Positions 1-7,880 of a stretch of DNA of 64,000 bases are shown here, one piece after another. Both the position numbers and the translations under genes were made by a program. The stretch lies in NCBI GenBank assembly GCA_040904825.1, contig JBBDSU010000030.1, positions 62,001 through 126,000 on the forward strand, read 5' to 3'. Within the stretch, counting starts at the first letter, position 1. Every line of letters starts with the position of its first letter. A model generated the notes under the pieces. The model was not told the origin of the DNA. It saw nothing but the letters and a program-made list of their open reading frames with translations, and searched no databases. The stretch is from JBBDSU01 sp040904825. Its GTDB lineage: Bacteria > Actinomycetota > Nitriliruptoria > Nitriliruptorales > Nitriliruptoraceae.

Positions 1-1143
1 GCCTTTGGTGCCGCAGCACTGGGAACCGCGGCCGGCATGGCCCAAGCAATGCGCGCGCTTGTCGGTGCCCCTGTCGGACGCCTCGTCGACCGGCTCGGAG
101 CGACGACCTCGTTGCGCATCGGCGTGGGAATTTCGGCGACCGCTTCACTTGGCATCGCCACCACCGCGTTCAACTGGTGGTCGCTGGTCGCGTGGATGCT
201 GCTGGCCTCCGTGGGCCACACCTTCACCCAGCCTGCTGCCAACAGATTCATGATCAACCGCGTCCGAGCGAGCCGGCTCGGCATTGCGTTCGGCGTCAAG
301 CAGTCGGGCCCACCGACCTCAACGATGATCGCCGGGCTGAGCGTGCCCATCCTGGCGGTGACCGTCGGGTGGCGCTGGGCCTACATCCTTGCAGCGGCGA
401 TTGCAGTTGCCGTGCTCCTGTTCATTCCTCGCAGCACTACGACGAAAGCCGACCGAAAATCCCAGCGCAAGAAGAGGTCCGCACCACTGCCGCCTTTGCG
501 GGACCGATCGACACTGTTCGTCATCGCCATCGGCTTCGGGCTTGGGTTCTTGGCCAGCGCTGTGATCATCACGTTCTATGTCGATTCGGCCGTACGAGCC
601 GGCGTGAGCGAGGAAATCGCCGGAACCATGTTCGCAGTGGCCAGCGTCGCATCGATCATGGTGAGACTGTCGATCGGTGTCGCATGCGACCGCACGAAGT
701 TCCATCCCTTCAGGATGTGCGCGATTCTGCTGATGATCGGCACGCTCGGCCATGCGATGTTCGCCACGGCGATCCCGTGGGTGATGTCGGTGGGAGTCAT
801 CGTGGCGCTCGCCGGAACCTGGGGATTCCCCAGCGCCTTCTGGCTCGGATTGATGCGCGCATATCCCGAAGGTCCAGGCCGGGTCACCGGACTGATGGCC
901 CCTGCCGTGCTCGTCGGTGGCGGCCTCGGCCCCATGGCGTTCGGTTTGATCGCCGAAACCATCAGCTACCGAGCCGCATGGACCGCCGGCGCATGCATCT
1001 CGTTCGCCGCGTCGCTGGGCCTGGTGTGGTCAGCGCGGCGTCTTGACCGGCGTGATACCTCCGACCGCGCAACCGCCAGCCAAAACGCCCAAACGATCGA
1101 AGCCGACGTCGAACCTCAGTCGAGCAACGACCATACGCCGTGA
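1..1143 (+). CDS. MFS transporter, 5'-truncated by window edge
   Basis: The reading frame is open from base 1, so the true start lies left of the window and the first ATG at 37 is internal. The visible 380 residues hold a major-facilitator motif-A loop (GRLVDRLG, near residue 25), several hydrophobic helices and a second, degenerate motif-A loop in the C-terminal half (GVACDRTKFHP). This is the two-repeat layout of a 12-helix MFS exporter or importer in the cytoplasmic membrane. The last 35 residues are hydrophilic. Substrate cannot be told. The gene is followed by tRNA-Gly with about 100 bases between. Confidence 0.85.
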   Translation, partial: AFGAAALGTAAGMAQAMRALVGAPVGRLVDRLGATTSLRIGVGISATASLGIATTAFNWWSLVAWMLLASVGHTFTQPAANRFMINRVRASRLGIAFGVKQSGPPTSTMIAGLSVPILAVTVGWRWAYILAAAIAVAVLLFIPRSTTTKADRKSQRKKRSAPLPPLRDRSTLFVIAIGFGLGFLASAVIITFYVDSAVRAGVSEEIAGTMFAVASVASIMVRLSIGVACDRTKFHPFRMCAILLMIGTLGHAMFATAIPWVMSVGVIVALAGTWGFPSAFWLGLMRAYPEGPGRVTGLMAPAVLVGGGLGPMAFGLIAETISYRAAWTAGACISFAASLGLVWSARRLDRRDTSDRATASQNAQTIEADVEPQSSNDHTP

Positions 1144-1244
1144 CCGTCGCCTTGAGCTGCGTAGTCTCAGACCCATTGCGCGTTGCCGCGCCGAATACCC
1201 GCCGAGTACCTTTGTCGAACCAGACGGCCCATCGGCTGGGATTT

Positions 1245-1315
1245 GCGGGTGTAGTTCAATGGTAGAACACGAGCTTCCCAAGCTCGGAACGGGGGTTCGA
1301 TTCCCCTCACCCGCT
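1245..1315 (+). tRNA. tRNA-Gly (anticodon CCC)
   Basis: A full cloverleaf can be drawn by eye. The acceptor stem GCGGGTG (1245-1251) pairs with CACCCGC (1308-1314). The anticodon arm is CGAGC-TTCCCAA-GCTCG with anticodon CCC at 1277-1279, reading GGG glycine codons. The T arm is GGGGG-TTCGATT-CCCCT. The discriminator base is T and the CCA end is not fully encoded (CCG follows), so the tRNA needs the CCA-adding enzyme found at 35.8-37.3 kb. Confidence 0.95.
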
Positions 1316-1596
1316 CCGAGGTGCGAGCACAGCATCGTCATTCTCTTGTTGCGTCCGCAGGCACGGTCCTTTGGCTCAGCGCCAGTCCACGCGTAAACCC
1401 TCGTCGTCTGACATCGTGTGCGGTACGGTGCCTTCAGAATGACGGCCCAGACCCTGCCGGACTTCGGGTTATCGGAGCCTGTCTCTGACAGCGCTCTGCC
1501 GGGAATGAGATCCGCCCACGCGGCGCATTCGGCAGTTGCGCCGTCGCTGACCTCCCTGACCCGTTGCCACCGCACGTGATCTTCGGGAGGCCTAGC

Positions 1597-1674
1597 GTGA
1601 ACCGCACCGTCATGTTTATCTTCGCCATCATTGGCATCGTTGTCGTCGTGTTCTGGGTCATCGACCGGATCTGA
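1597..1674 (+). CDS. 25-residue single-span membrane peptide
   Basis: A GTG start at 1597 follows a good Shine-Dalgarno (GGGAGG, 1585-1590) by six bases. The product is 25 residues: a short Asn-Arg-Thr N-terminus, an almost unbroken hydrophobic stretch of about 18 residues rich in Ile and Val, and a charged Asp-Arg end. This is what a one-helix membrane microprotein looks like. It stands alone between tRNA-Gly and the YhaO-like gene. I do not recognise a named family. The ribosome-binding site and the hydrophobicity support it, but a peptide this short could be chance. Confidence 0.5.
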   Translation: MNRTVMFIFAIIGIVVVVFWVIDRI

Positions 1675-1939
1675 CGACCCAGGCAGGACAACTCGCACGG
1701 TCCTGCAATCTGACTTCCGCCCGGCTTGAAATCACGCGTACGGGCGATTTGTGCTGTCCAACGGCAGGGCCGGGCGGCCACCACCTGACAGGGTTTCGAT
1801 TCGTTCGTCATCGATGAGCGGCCTGCCCACGCGATCGGTGCGAACGATTTCGCTCAGGAGGTCACGACGGCGCGCCAACAGGAATAACACCGGCCTCACG
1901 CCCTCTGGGCCATAGGGTGCGCGTTGACCTGGAGGGGTG
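1675..1939. other. intergenic, nothing recognised
   Basis: About 265 bases between the small peptide and the YhaO-like gene. The open frames here are short, lack ribosome-binding sites and read antisense. It presumably holds the promoter of the nuclease pair, but I see no clear -35/-10 match. Confidence 0.4.
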
Positions 1940-3040
1940 ATGAAGAGGATCGTGCTGTTTTCTGACCTGCATCTGGACGCGACATTCACGTGGGCGCCAC
2001 CTCGCATTGCTCGTCGCCGACGCACGAATCTGCGGTCGACGCTGAGCAACATCGTTGCTCTGGCCGATGAGGTCGCCGCGGATGCCATCTGGTCGGCGGG
2101 CGACCTCTACGAACATGAGCATGTCACCCCCGATACCGCGAGTTTCCTGCTGCGCACACTCAGTGAGGCAAGTTGCCCGGTCATTCTCGCCCCCGGCAAC
2201 CACGATCCGCTCGTCCCCGGATCGCTGTATGCGTCAGCGGCGTGGCCCAGCAACGTCACCGTCGTTGAGGCGGCCAGGCTGGCACCCGTCGATCTCGATG
2301 ATGGCTTGCGCCTATGGACCGCTGCCCACCACGTCACCGCAGGGACGCCAGGGTTCCTTGACGGTTTTTCCGTCGAAGGACAGGCGGTCCACTACGCCCT
2401 GTTCCACGGTTCGGAGTCGCTGGGCATCGCCCGGGAGGGCGAGCGCAAGGAAGCACACGCACCTTTCACCGTCGAACAGATTGAACGTTCGGGGCTCACG
2501 CACGCCTTCGTCGGCCACTACCACACCCCAGCAGACGGGCCGTGGCACACCTATCCGGGCAATCCCGACCCGCTCACGTTCGGCGAGCAAGGCGAGCGTG
2601 GCGCCGTCGTCATTGAGATCGACCGAGACGGGACGTTCGGCAGGCAACGCCACGTCGTTGCGGTGTCACAGGTGGCCGACATCACCGTCGACGTCACCGA
2701 CGCCCACGATGCCTCTGACATCACGGCACGGGTGTGGCAACGAATCGACGGGTTCGCTGGTGAGGTTCGTGTGACGCTCAGCGGTTCGCTGGCGCCTCAT
2801 GTCGACGTGAGAGTCGACGACATCGCAGCGTTGAGCACCGACGATCTCACGGTGGTGCCCAGACTCGGACGCATCGGCGTCGACTACGACCTGGAACGTC
2901 TCGCCGCCGAGCAGAGCGTGCGCGGCCATTTCGTTCGTGCCGTCGAGGCGGACCCGACCCTCGACGAGGACCAGCGCCGGCGTGTGCTGATCACCGGATT
3001 GCGCGCGCTCGATGGCCGTGACGACCTCGAGGTGGCGTGA
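1940..3040 (+). CDS. SbcD/YhaO-like metallophosphoesterase (DNA exonuclease)
   Basis: The 366-residue product has the calcineurin-like phosphoesterase metal ligands in order: DLHLD at the N-terminus, GDLYEHE near residue 55, GNHDP near 92, and VGHYHTP near 195. These bind two metal ions for phosphodiester cleavage in the Mre11/SbcD/YhaO family. ATG 1940 is chosen over GTG 1937 because GGAGG at 1931-1935 sits too close to the GTG. The stop overlaps the start of the SbcC-like ATPase by one base, so the two are translationally coupled and likely form a nuclease-ATPase complex acting on DNA ends. The length and the partner fit YhaO better than classic SbcD. Confidence 0.88.
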   Translation: MKRIVLFSDLHLDATFTWAPPRIARRRRTNLRSTLSNIVALADEVAADAIWSAGDLYEHEHVTPDTASFLLRTLSEASCPVILAPGNHDPLVPGSLYASAAWPSNVTVVEAARLAPVDLDDGLRLWTAAHHVTAGTPGFLDGFSVEGQAVHYALFHGSESLGIAREGERKEAHAPFTVEQIERSGLTHAFVGHYHTPADGPWHTYPGNPDPLTFGEQGERGAVVIEIDRDGTFGRQRHVVAVSQVADITVDVTDAHDASDITARVWQRIDGFAGEVRVTLSGSLAPHVDVRVDDIAALSTDDLTVVPRLGRIGVDYDLERLAAEQSVRGHFVRAVEADPTLDEDQRRRVLITGLRALDGRDDLEVA

Positions 3041-5844
3041 TGCGATTCACCCAGATCGAAGCGATCGGTGTCGGCCCGTTGTCTGACCAGCGGCTCGATC
3101 TCGCCCCCGGGCTCAACATCGTCCACGGACTCAATGAGGCGGGCAAGTCCTCGTGGCACGCCGCGCTGACCATTGGCTGGCTCGGCCAGCGTCGCGGTCG
3201 GGGTGCGCAGCGTGCCCAGGATCGCGAGTATGTCCAGCGCTACCAGCCCTGGACCGGAGCACCGCTGATCGCTGCGGTTCGCGTCGTCACCGACGATGGC
3301 CGGGTTCTGCGATTCCGCCACAACCTGAGCGACCTCGCTGACAATGACGTGACCGACGGCACCGGCCGGACGGTTACCAGCGACTGGGAACAGGACGGCA
3401 CGGCCGATGGTGCCAAGATCCTGGGACTCACCCGTGAGGTGGCCAGGGCAACATTTTTCGTGGATCAAGCCGACATCTTCGCGGTCACGCGCGAAGCCGG
3501 TGGCTTGCAGGAGCATCTCCAGCGCGCTGCGGCGGCGGCCGACCGGTCGGCGACTACCGCAGCGGCGGCCCTGGCACTGCTCGACGATTTTCAACGCGAC
3601 CACGTCGGTCTGGACCGTGCCAACGCGACAAAGCCGCTGCGCCGTGCACTCGACCGGCTCGATGAGGCTGACCAGGCGCTCAAAGCCGCCGCTGACGCTC
3701 ACGAGAATCATCAAGATTTGCTCGCCAACAGAGATGTCGCCGCCGACAAGGTCGAGAGAATCGAGTCGCGAGTCACTCGCCTGCGGCACTCGATCGAGGC
3801 CGCCCGGATCGCCGAGGACCGACGCGAACTCGCCGAGCTCCAAGCACTCGATGCGGCGATCAGCGAAGGCCGGACGCTCGAGCAACCCGCACCGGATGAA
3901 AGCGTCCAAGAAATCGGTCCGCTGCGACACCGGTTCGCCGCCCGGCCAGCAGCCGTCGACGACGACGGCGGAGTCGCCGCACTGGAAGCGGAACTAGCGG
4001 CTCTGCCCGATATTCCTGACGGTGACACCGCAGTCCATGCGACGGTTGCCGACGCCCTCCAAGAGTTGCGCCTTCACCAAGATCGGCTCGCGACCCACGA
4101 CGCCTCCCGTCCTGCTGACACTCCTGCCGTTTCTCTTGGCGGGCTGACCCCTCAGGATCTTGATCGTTACGCCGCTGCCTTTGAGGCCTCGGTCGGTTCA
4201 ATCGCCGCGATGCACGGCCGTATTGCCGACCAGGACATCTCTGTCGAGTCGCCATCTTCCGAGCAGGCACAAGCCTCAGCGCTTCCTGGGGCACCCAGCA
4301 GCGTGTCTGAGGGGTCGTCATCTCGCGGTGGAGGCATCCTCGGACTGGTCCTGGCCGGTGTCATGGGCATGGCAGGCGGGGGTCTGATCCTCAACGACCT
4401 GCTGATCCCCGGCGTCGCGGTACTGACCCTGGCCGCCTTCGTCGGCATGGTCGCCTTGGTGGTCCGTACCCGACGCAGGGCCAGCGGTGGCAGTGACGCC
4501 ACAGCAGCACCACAACGCACCTCTCCGCCAAGCGAAGCCCCTTGGATCGTGCAGCAGCGCCAGAGCATCGCGGCAGCGATCCAGGCCCTGGACGAAGCTT
4601 CAATCCACACTCGGGAGCCGGCAACACTGCGTGAACTGGCCGAGCAGGCACGCCAGGCCGGTTTTCGCCAGCGTGCCATCGACGAGTGGCACGCAGAGCG
4701 CGACGACCTTGTCGACCAGCTCGACGCGGCGACAAGGCTGCTGGCCAACGCGCTCATGGACCGGGGCGTCGACATCGGCGATGACATTGTCGCGTCCTGC
4801 ACCGACTATGAAGAAGCGTGCCGTCAGCGATATGCGCAGGCCCAGCAGGCATCCCGACGCGACGACCTCGTCGCCCAGCTCGCATCCGTGCGGGCACTTG
4901 CCGCTGATCGTGCTGAACGTGCCGAAGAACGCCGCCTTGCCGAAGAGAGAGTGGTTGCCAAAGCTCGCGAGCTGGGCTTCACCAACGCCGACCCGGAGGC
5001 CGCCGACCGGTTCCTGGCCCAATGGAAGGAGCGCCAGGAGTCGTTGCGCGAGCGTCATCAGACGCTCAGAGTCCAGGAACGCGAATTGCTCACGCGACTC
5101 AAAGGTCGCTCGCTTCAAGAGTTTGCCGCAACAGTCTCCGACAAGATGACCGAGATCGGCGACGCCACGCCGATCGATGACGTCAACGCCGCACGACGTC
5201 AACTCAGCGAACTGCAGGTGGAGCTCAATCACGCCAGGATCGAGCTGAACCGGCTCGAAGGTTCCATCAGCAACGCTGCCCGCGCGTTGCCATCGGTCTC
5301 CGAGGCGGAAGAAGAACGTGCCCGCGCAGCCCGCGAACTCACCACCGTCCGTGAGCTCAAAGAAGTGCTCGACATTACCCGGCGACACTTGGCCGACGCC
5401 GACCAACGCGTCAACGAAGACCTTGCACCCGTCTTACGCGAGGCGATCCTGGCCCATTTGCCAACCCTGACCCGGGGCCGTTACACCGATGTCGAGGTCG
5501 ACCCTCGGGAGCTGACCGTCACTGTCCGCACAGGCGGAGGCGCCTATCGGCCGGCGGCCCACCTGTCGCATGGCACCGCCGAACAGATTTATCTGCTGCT
5601 GCGTCTCGCGCTCGCTGACCACCTGGTCGTGCGAGATGACAAGGCACCACTGGTCCTTGACGACGTGACCGTGCAGTTTGACGAGCATCGCACGGTTGCA
5701 TTTCTCGAACTGTGCCGGAAGCTTGCCGATCGCCGTCAGATCATCCTCTTCTCACAGGAGCGTGAGGTTCTCGAATGGGCCGAAGGGCACCTGAAACCCC
5801 CGAACCACGCCATCACCCGCCTGCCTGACCGTGCAACTCAGTAG
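3040..5844 (+). CDS. YhaN/SbcC-like ABC-type ATPase with a membrane hairpin
   Basis: The 934-residue protein has a Walker A motif near residue 35 (GLNEAGKSS), long charged coiled-coil stretches, an ABC signature LSHGTAEQ near 841, and a Walker B/D-loop LVLDDVTVQFD near 868, the head-coil-head plan of Rad50/SbcC/YhaN. At about residues 427-475 two hydrophobic helices interrupt the coiled coil, followed by a basic stretch RTRRR; this is a YhaN feature absent from SbcC and suggests anchoring to the membrane. It starts on the TGA of the nuclease gene (GTGATG junction). Likely role: ATP-driven partner of the upstream exonuclease in DNA repair or foreign-DNA processing; the exact role is inferred. 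Confidence 0.85.
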   Translation: MRFTQIEAIGVGPLSDQRLDLAPGLNIVHGLNEAGKSSWHAALTIGWLGQRRGRGAQRAQDREYVQRYQPWTGAPLIAAVRVVTDDGRVLRFRHNLSDLADNDVTDGTGRTVTSDWEQDGTADGAKILGLTREVARATFFVDQADIFAVTREAGGLQEHLQRAAAAADRSATTAAAALALLDDFQRDHVGLDRANATKPLRRALDRLDEADQALKAAADAHENHQDLLANRDVAADKVERIESRVTRLRHSIEAARIAEDRRELAELQALDAAISEGRTLEQPAPDESVQEIGPLRHRFAARPAAVDDDGGVAALEAELAALPDIPDGDTAVHATVADALQELRLHQDRLATHDASRPADTPAVSLGGLTPQDLDRYAAAFEASVGSIAAMHGRIADQDISVESPSSEQAQASALPGAPSSVSEGSSSRGGGILGLVLAGVMGMAGGGLILNDLLIPGVAVLTLAAFVGMVALVVRTRRRASGGSDATAAPQRTSPPSEAPWIVQQRQSIAAAIQALDEASIHTREPATLRELAEQARQAGFRQRAIDEWHAERDDLVDQLDAATRLLANALMDRGVDIGDDIVASCTDYEEACRQRYAQAQQASRRDDLVAQLASVRALAADRAERAEERRLAEERVVAKARELGFTNADPEAADRFLAQWKERQESLRERHQTLRVQERELLTRLKGRSLQEFAATVSDKMTEIGDATPIDDVNAARRQLSELQVELNHARIELNRLEGSISNAARALPSVSEAEEERARAARELTTVRELKEVLDITRRHLADADQRVNEDLAPVLREAILAHLPTLTRGRYTDVEVDPRELTVTVRTGGGAYRPAAHLSHGTAEQIYLLLRLALADHLVVRDDKAPLVLDDVTVQFDEHRTVAFLELCRKLADRRQIILFSQEREVLEWAEGHLKPPNHAITRLPDRATQ

Positions 5845-5976
5845 CACCGGCGTGCAATGCCAGCGGGCAGCCAGCATCGGTGCTCGGGCAAGCAACGCGG
5901 CCAGTTGGCGTGGCCAATAGTTCAATGCCATAACCAAGCCCAGGTCACGCCTGGTACGTGCTCGATTCAGAGCGGG

Positions 5977-6813
5977 TTAGTCGTCCTCATCCACAGCGGA
6001 CGGGTCATACAGGCGCTCGGCCGCGGCCAGGAGTGGTCCACGTTCACGGACGTCCGTGCCGTGAGCCAGCGCGAAGATGAGGTCGACGCCTTCGGGGGCT
6101 GCAGCGATCGCATCCTCGACTGCCTGCCGCTGAGGCGCAATCGGAACGATCAGCACTCCGTTGGCACCGAGACTCGTGGGCAGTTCGCCGGTCGAGCGAG
6201 TGACGGTGACGTTGCGGCTTGCCCCAAGTCGCTCCGCTGTGCGGGTCGCCAGGCGCGCGGATGCTGCAAGGTCGTCATCAGTTGGCTCTGACGGCACATG
6301 CAACTCGACGTGGTCCCATTCGAACGACTTGACGCGTGTCACAAGCACGGGCACCGGCGCCGACGTCAGCACCGGACCAAGCGTGGCCGCTTCAAGGTCG
6401 GCGCCTGGCTCCGGCCATCCGACGATCAGCAAGGTGGCATCGTGCTGAAGGACCAGGTGCAGGATGCCGTCGGCAACCGACGCATCCACGCGCCATCCGC
6501 CCGAGAAGTCAAGGCCATACTCGGCTGCCAGAGCCTGCGAGCCCTGCGTCAGCGTTGCGATGCGATCGCGGGCCGCCTCAATGTCTTCGGAGGTGACCAC
6601 GTGAATTGCCGAAATTCGGCCTTGGTCGCGCACCGCCACCGACAAGGCCAACGCACCCAATGCCGGTGCGGTTGCCGGATCGGCCATGGCGACAAGCACC
6701 CTTGACCCTGTGCCATCCCCGTCGTCAGATCTAGCCGAACGTCCCCAGATGATGGCGACGGCCACGGCCAAGATGGCCAGGCCGATCACAACGATGGCTG
6801 CGACGGGCTCCAT
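5977..6813 (-). CDS. membrane-anchored UspA-like protein
   Basis: The frame extends upstream to 6933, but the ATG at 6813 is preceded by AGGAGG at good spacing and begins with a hydrophobic anchor (AAIVVIGLAILAVAVAII), so this start gives 278 residues. After the helix comes a domain with the alternating beta-alpha pattern of universal stress proteins (VLVAMADP; TLLIVGWPEPG; PVPVLVTRV) and a second weaker repeat ending VLIVPIAPQ. No clear ATP-binding G-2xG-9xG motif is visible, so nucleotide binding is doubtful. It lies downstream of the sortase gene on the same strand, 116 bases away. Function unknown; a membrane-tethered stress or sensor domain is a guess. Confidence 0.55.
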   Translation of the reverse strand: MEPVAAIVVIGLAILAVAVAIIWGRSARSDDGDGTGSRVLVAMADPATAPALGALALSVAVRDQGRISAIHVVTSEDIEAARDRIATLTQGSQALAAEYGLDFSGGWRVDASVADGILHLVLQHDATLLIVGWPEPGADLEAATLGPVLTSAPVPVLVTRVKSFEWDHVELHVPSEPTDDDLAASARLATRTAERLGASRNVTVTRSTGELPTSLGANGVLIVPIAPQRQAVEDAIAAAPEGVDLIFALAHGTDVRERGPLLAAAERLYDPSAVDEDD

Positions 6814-6929
6814 GGGCGACCTCCTGTCGCTGCACCGGATCGACGCGGTTGCGCCGTCGGTAGCGGGGATTATCGCACGTCTGATCGGATTTTGGGCGAT
6901 CGATCTTTGATGAGGTCCATCAGCGGTGG

Positions 6930-7730
6930 TCAACGGCCTCCCACAAGCTCAGCCCAAACCACCAAGCGGCGCGCTGCACTGAACCTCGGATGGCACGTCG
7001 TCAGCGTCACGAGGTCGCGTCCGATCCCGAGTGCGTCACCCGACAAAACCCACACCTCGTCAGGATCGACAACGGCGCTCGCCACAAAGGTGTAGATCCA
7101 TTCGCGACCGTATTCATCGCGCAAATGCACGGTGTCACTCGCAACAAGCTGATCGATTGCGTCGAACGGGGCCCCGAAGGTCGTGCGATGTCCGGCGATG
7201 CCGATGTTGCCCGATTGGCCAGCCAACGCGGTCGAGGGGTAGTGACCCGGTCCATAGCGCAACGACGCTGCCTCGACATCTGAACCGACTTCGAGTGGTG
7301 CCGGCACGACAATGGGTTCACCATCTCGCTCGAACCAGAGGTGTCGAATCGCCGAGGGATAGTCGTCAGCAACCTGATCGCCTGGCCCAGCGTGGTGTCG
7401 TGACCCAGCGGGCACTGCTGTGTCCATCGTTGAGCGTTCTCGGACGGCAGGATCGGCGATCTCCAATGTTGAGGCGAAGTGTCGTCGTCCCAAGGGTCCG
7501 GTCTGCTCACCGGCGTTTGCTGCCACCGAGCCAATGGACCTCCAAGCGGACTGGTCAGCAAGCCGCGTGTCATAAACCGGGCCATGAGCGCCCGAACGAC
7601 TGGAGATCGCCGCGGGTGCAGGCATGGCCACCCCGGCAGCCACGCCAGCAGCAACGATGATGCTGCCACCAACGAGCAGCCAGCCAACAAGCCAACGATC
7701 CCCCATCGCACGCCCCCGACGTGATTTCAC
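6930..7730 (-). CDS. class E-type sortase
   Basis: The 266-residue protein has an N-terminal membrane helix (WLVGWLLVGGSIIVAAGV), a low-complexity spacer, and a C-terminal sortase fold. The catalytic His is in IGIAGHRTTFG (His181), the Cys in VTLTTCHPRF (Cys246) and the Arg in SAARRL (Arg254/255). The TTCHP context is typical of actinobacterial class E/F enzymes, which join surface proteins to peptidoglycan outside the membrane. An alternative start is the Met at residue 9. No LPXTG-type substrate is visible in this window, so its substrates must lie elsewhere. Confidence 0.85.
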   Translation of the reverse strand: MKSRRGRAMGDRWLVGWLLVGGSIIVAAGVAAGVAMPAPAAISSRSGAHGPVYDTRLADQSAWRSIGSVAANAGEQTGPLGRRHFASTLEIADPAVRERSTMDTAVPAGSRHHAGPGDQVADDYPSAIRHLWFERDGEPIVVPAPLEVGSDVEAASLRYGPGHYPSTALAGQSGNIGIAGHRTTFGAPFDAIDQLVASDTVHLRDEYGREWIYTFVASAVVDPDEVWVLSGDALGIGRDLVTLTTCHPRFSAARRLVVWAELVGGR

Positions 7731-7880
7731 CTACCAGCAATCACAGCCCACCGGCTGCCACGCCAGCCACACTGGCCCCACCAGTGCCCGGTCACTCAGC
7801 CGACGCCGCCAAACTAGCCTGCCGTTGTGCCATGCAGACCACCCGGACTGCAGGCAACGACTCCGAACAGGATCCAGGCG

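Noticed and set aside
1439..1576. 45-codon plus-strand frame after tRNA-Gly
   Set aside because: No ribosome-binding site, unremarkable composition and no recognisable motif.
2884..3930. 348-residue minus-strand frame under the YhaO/YhaN junction
   Set aside because: Spans the junction of two well-supported genes on the other strand and shows no family features.
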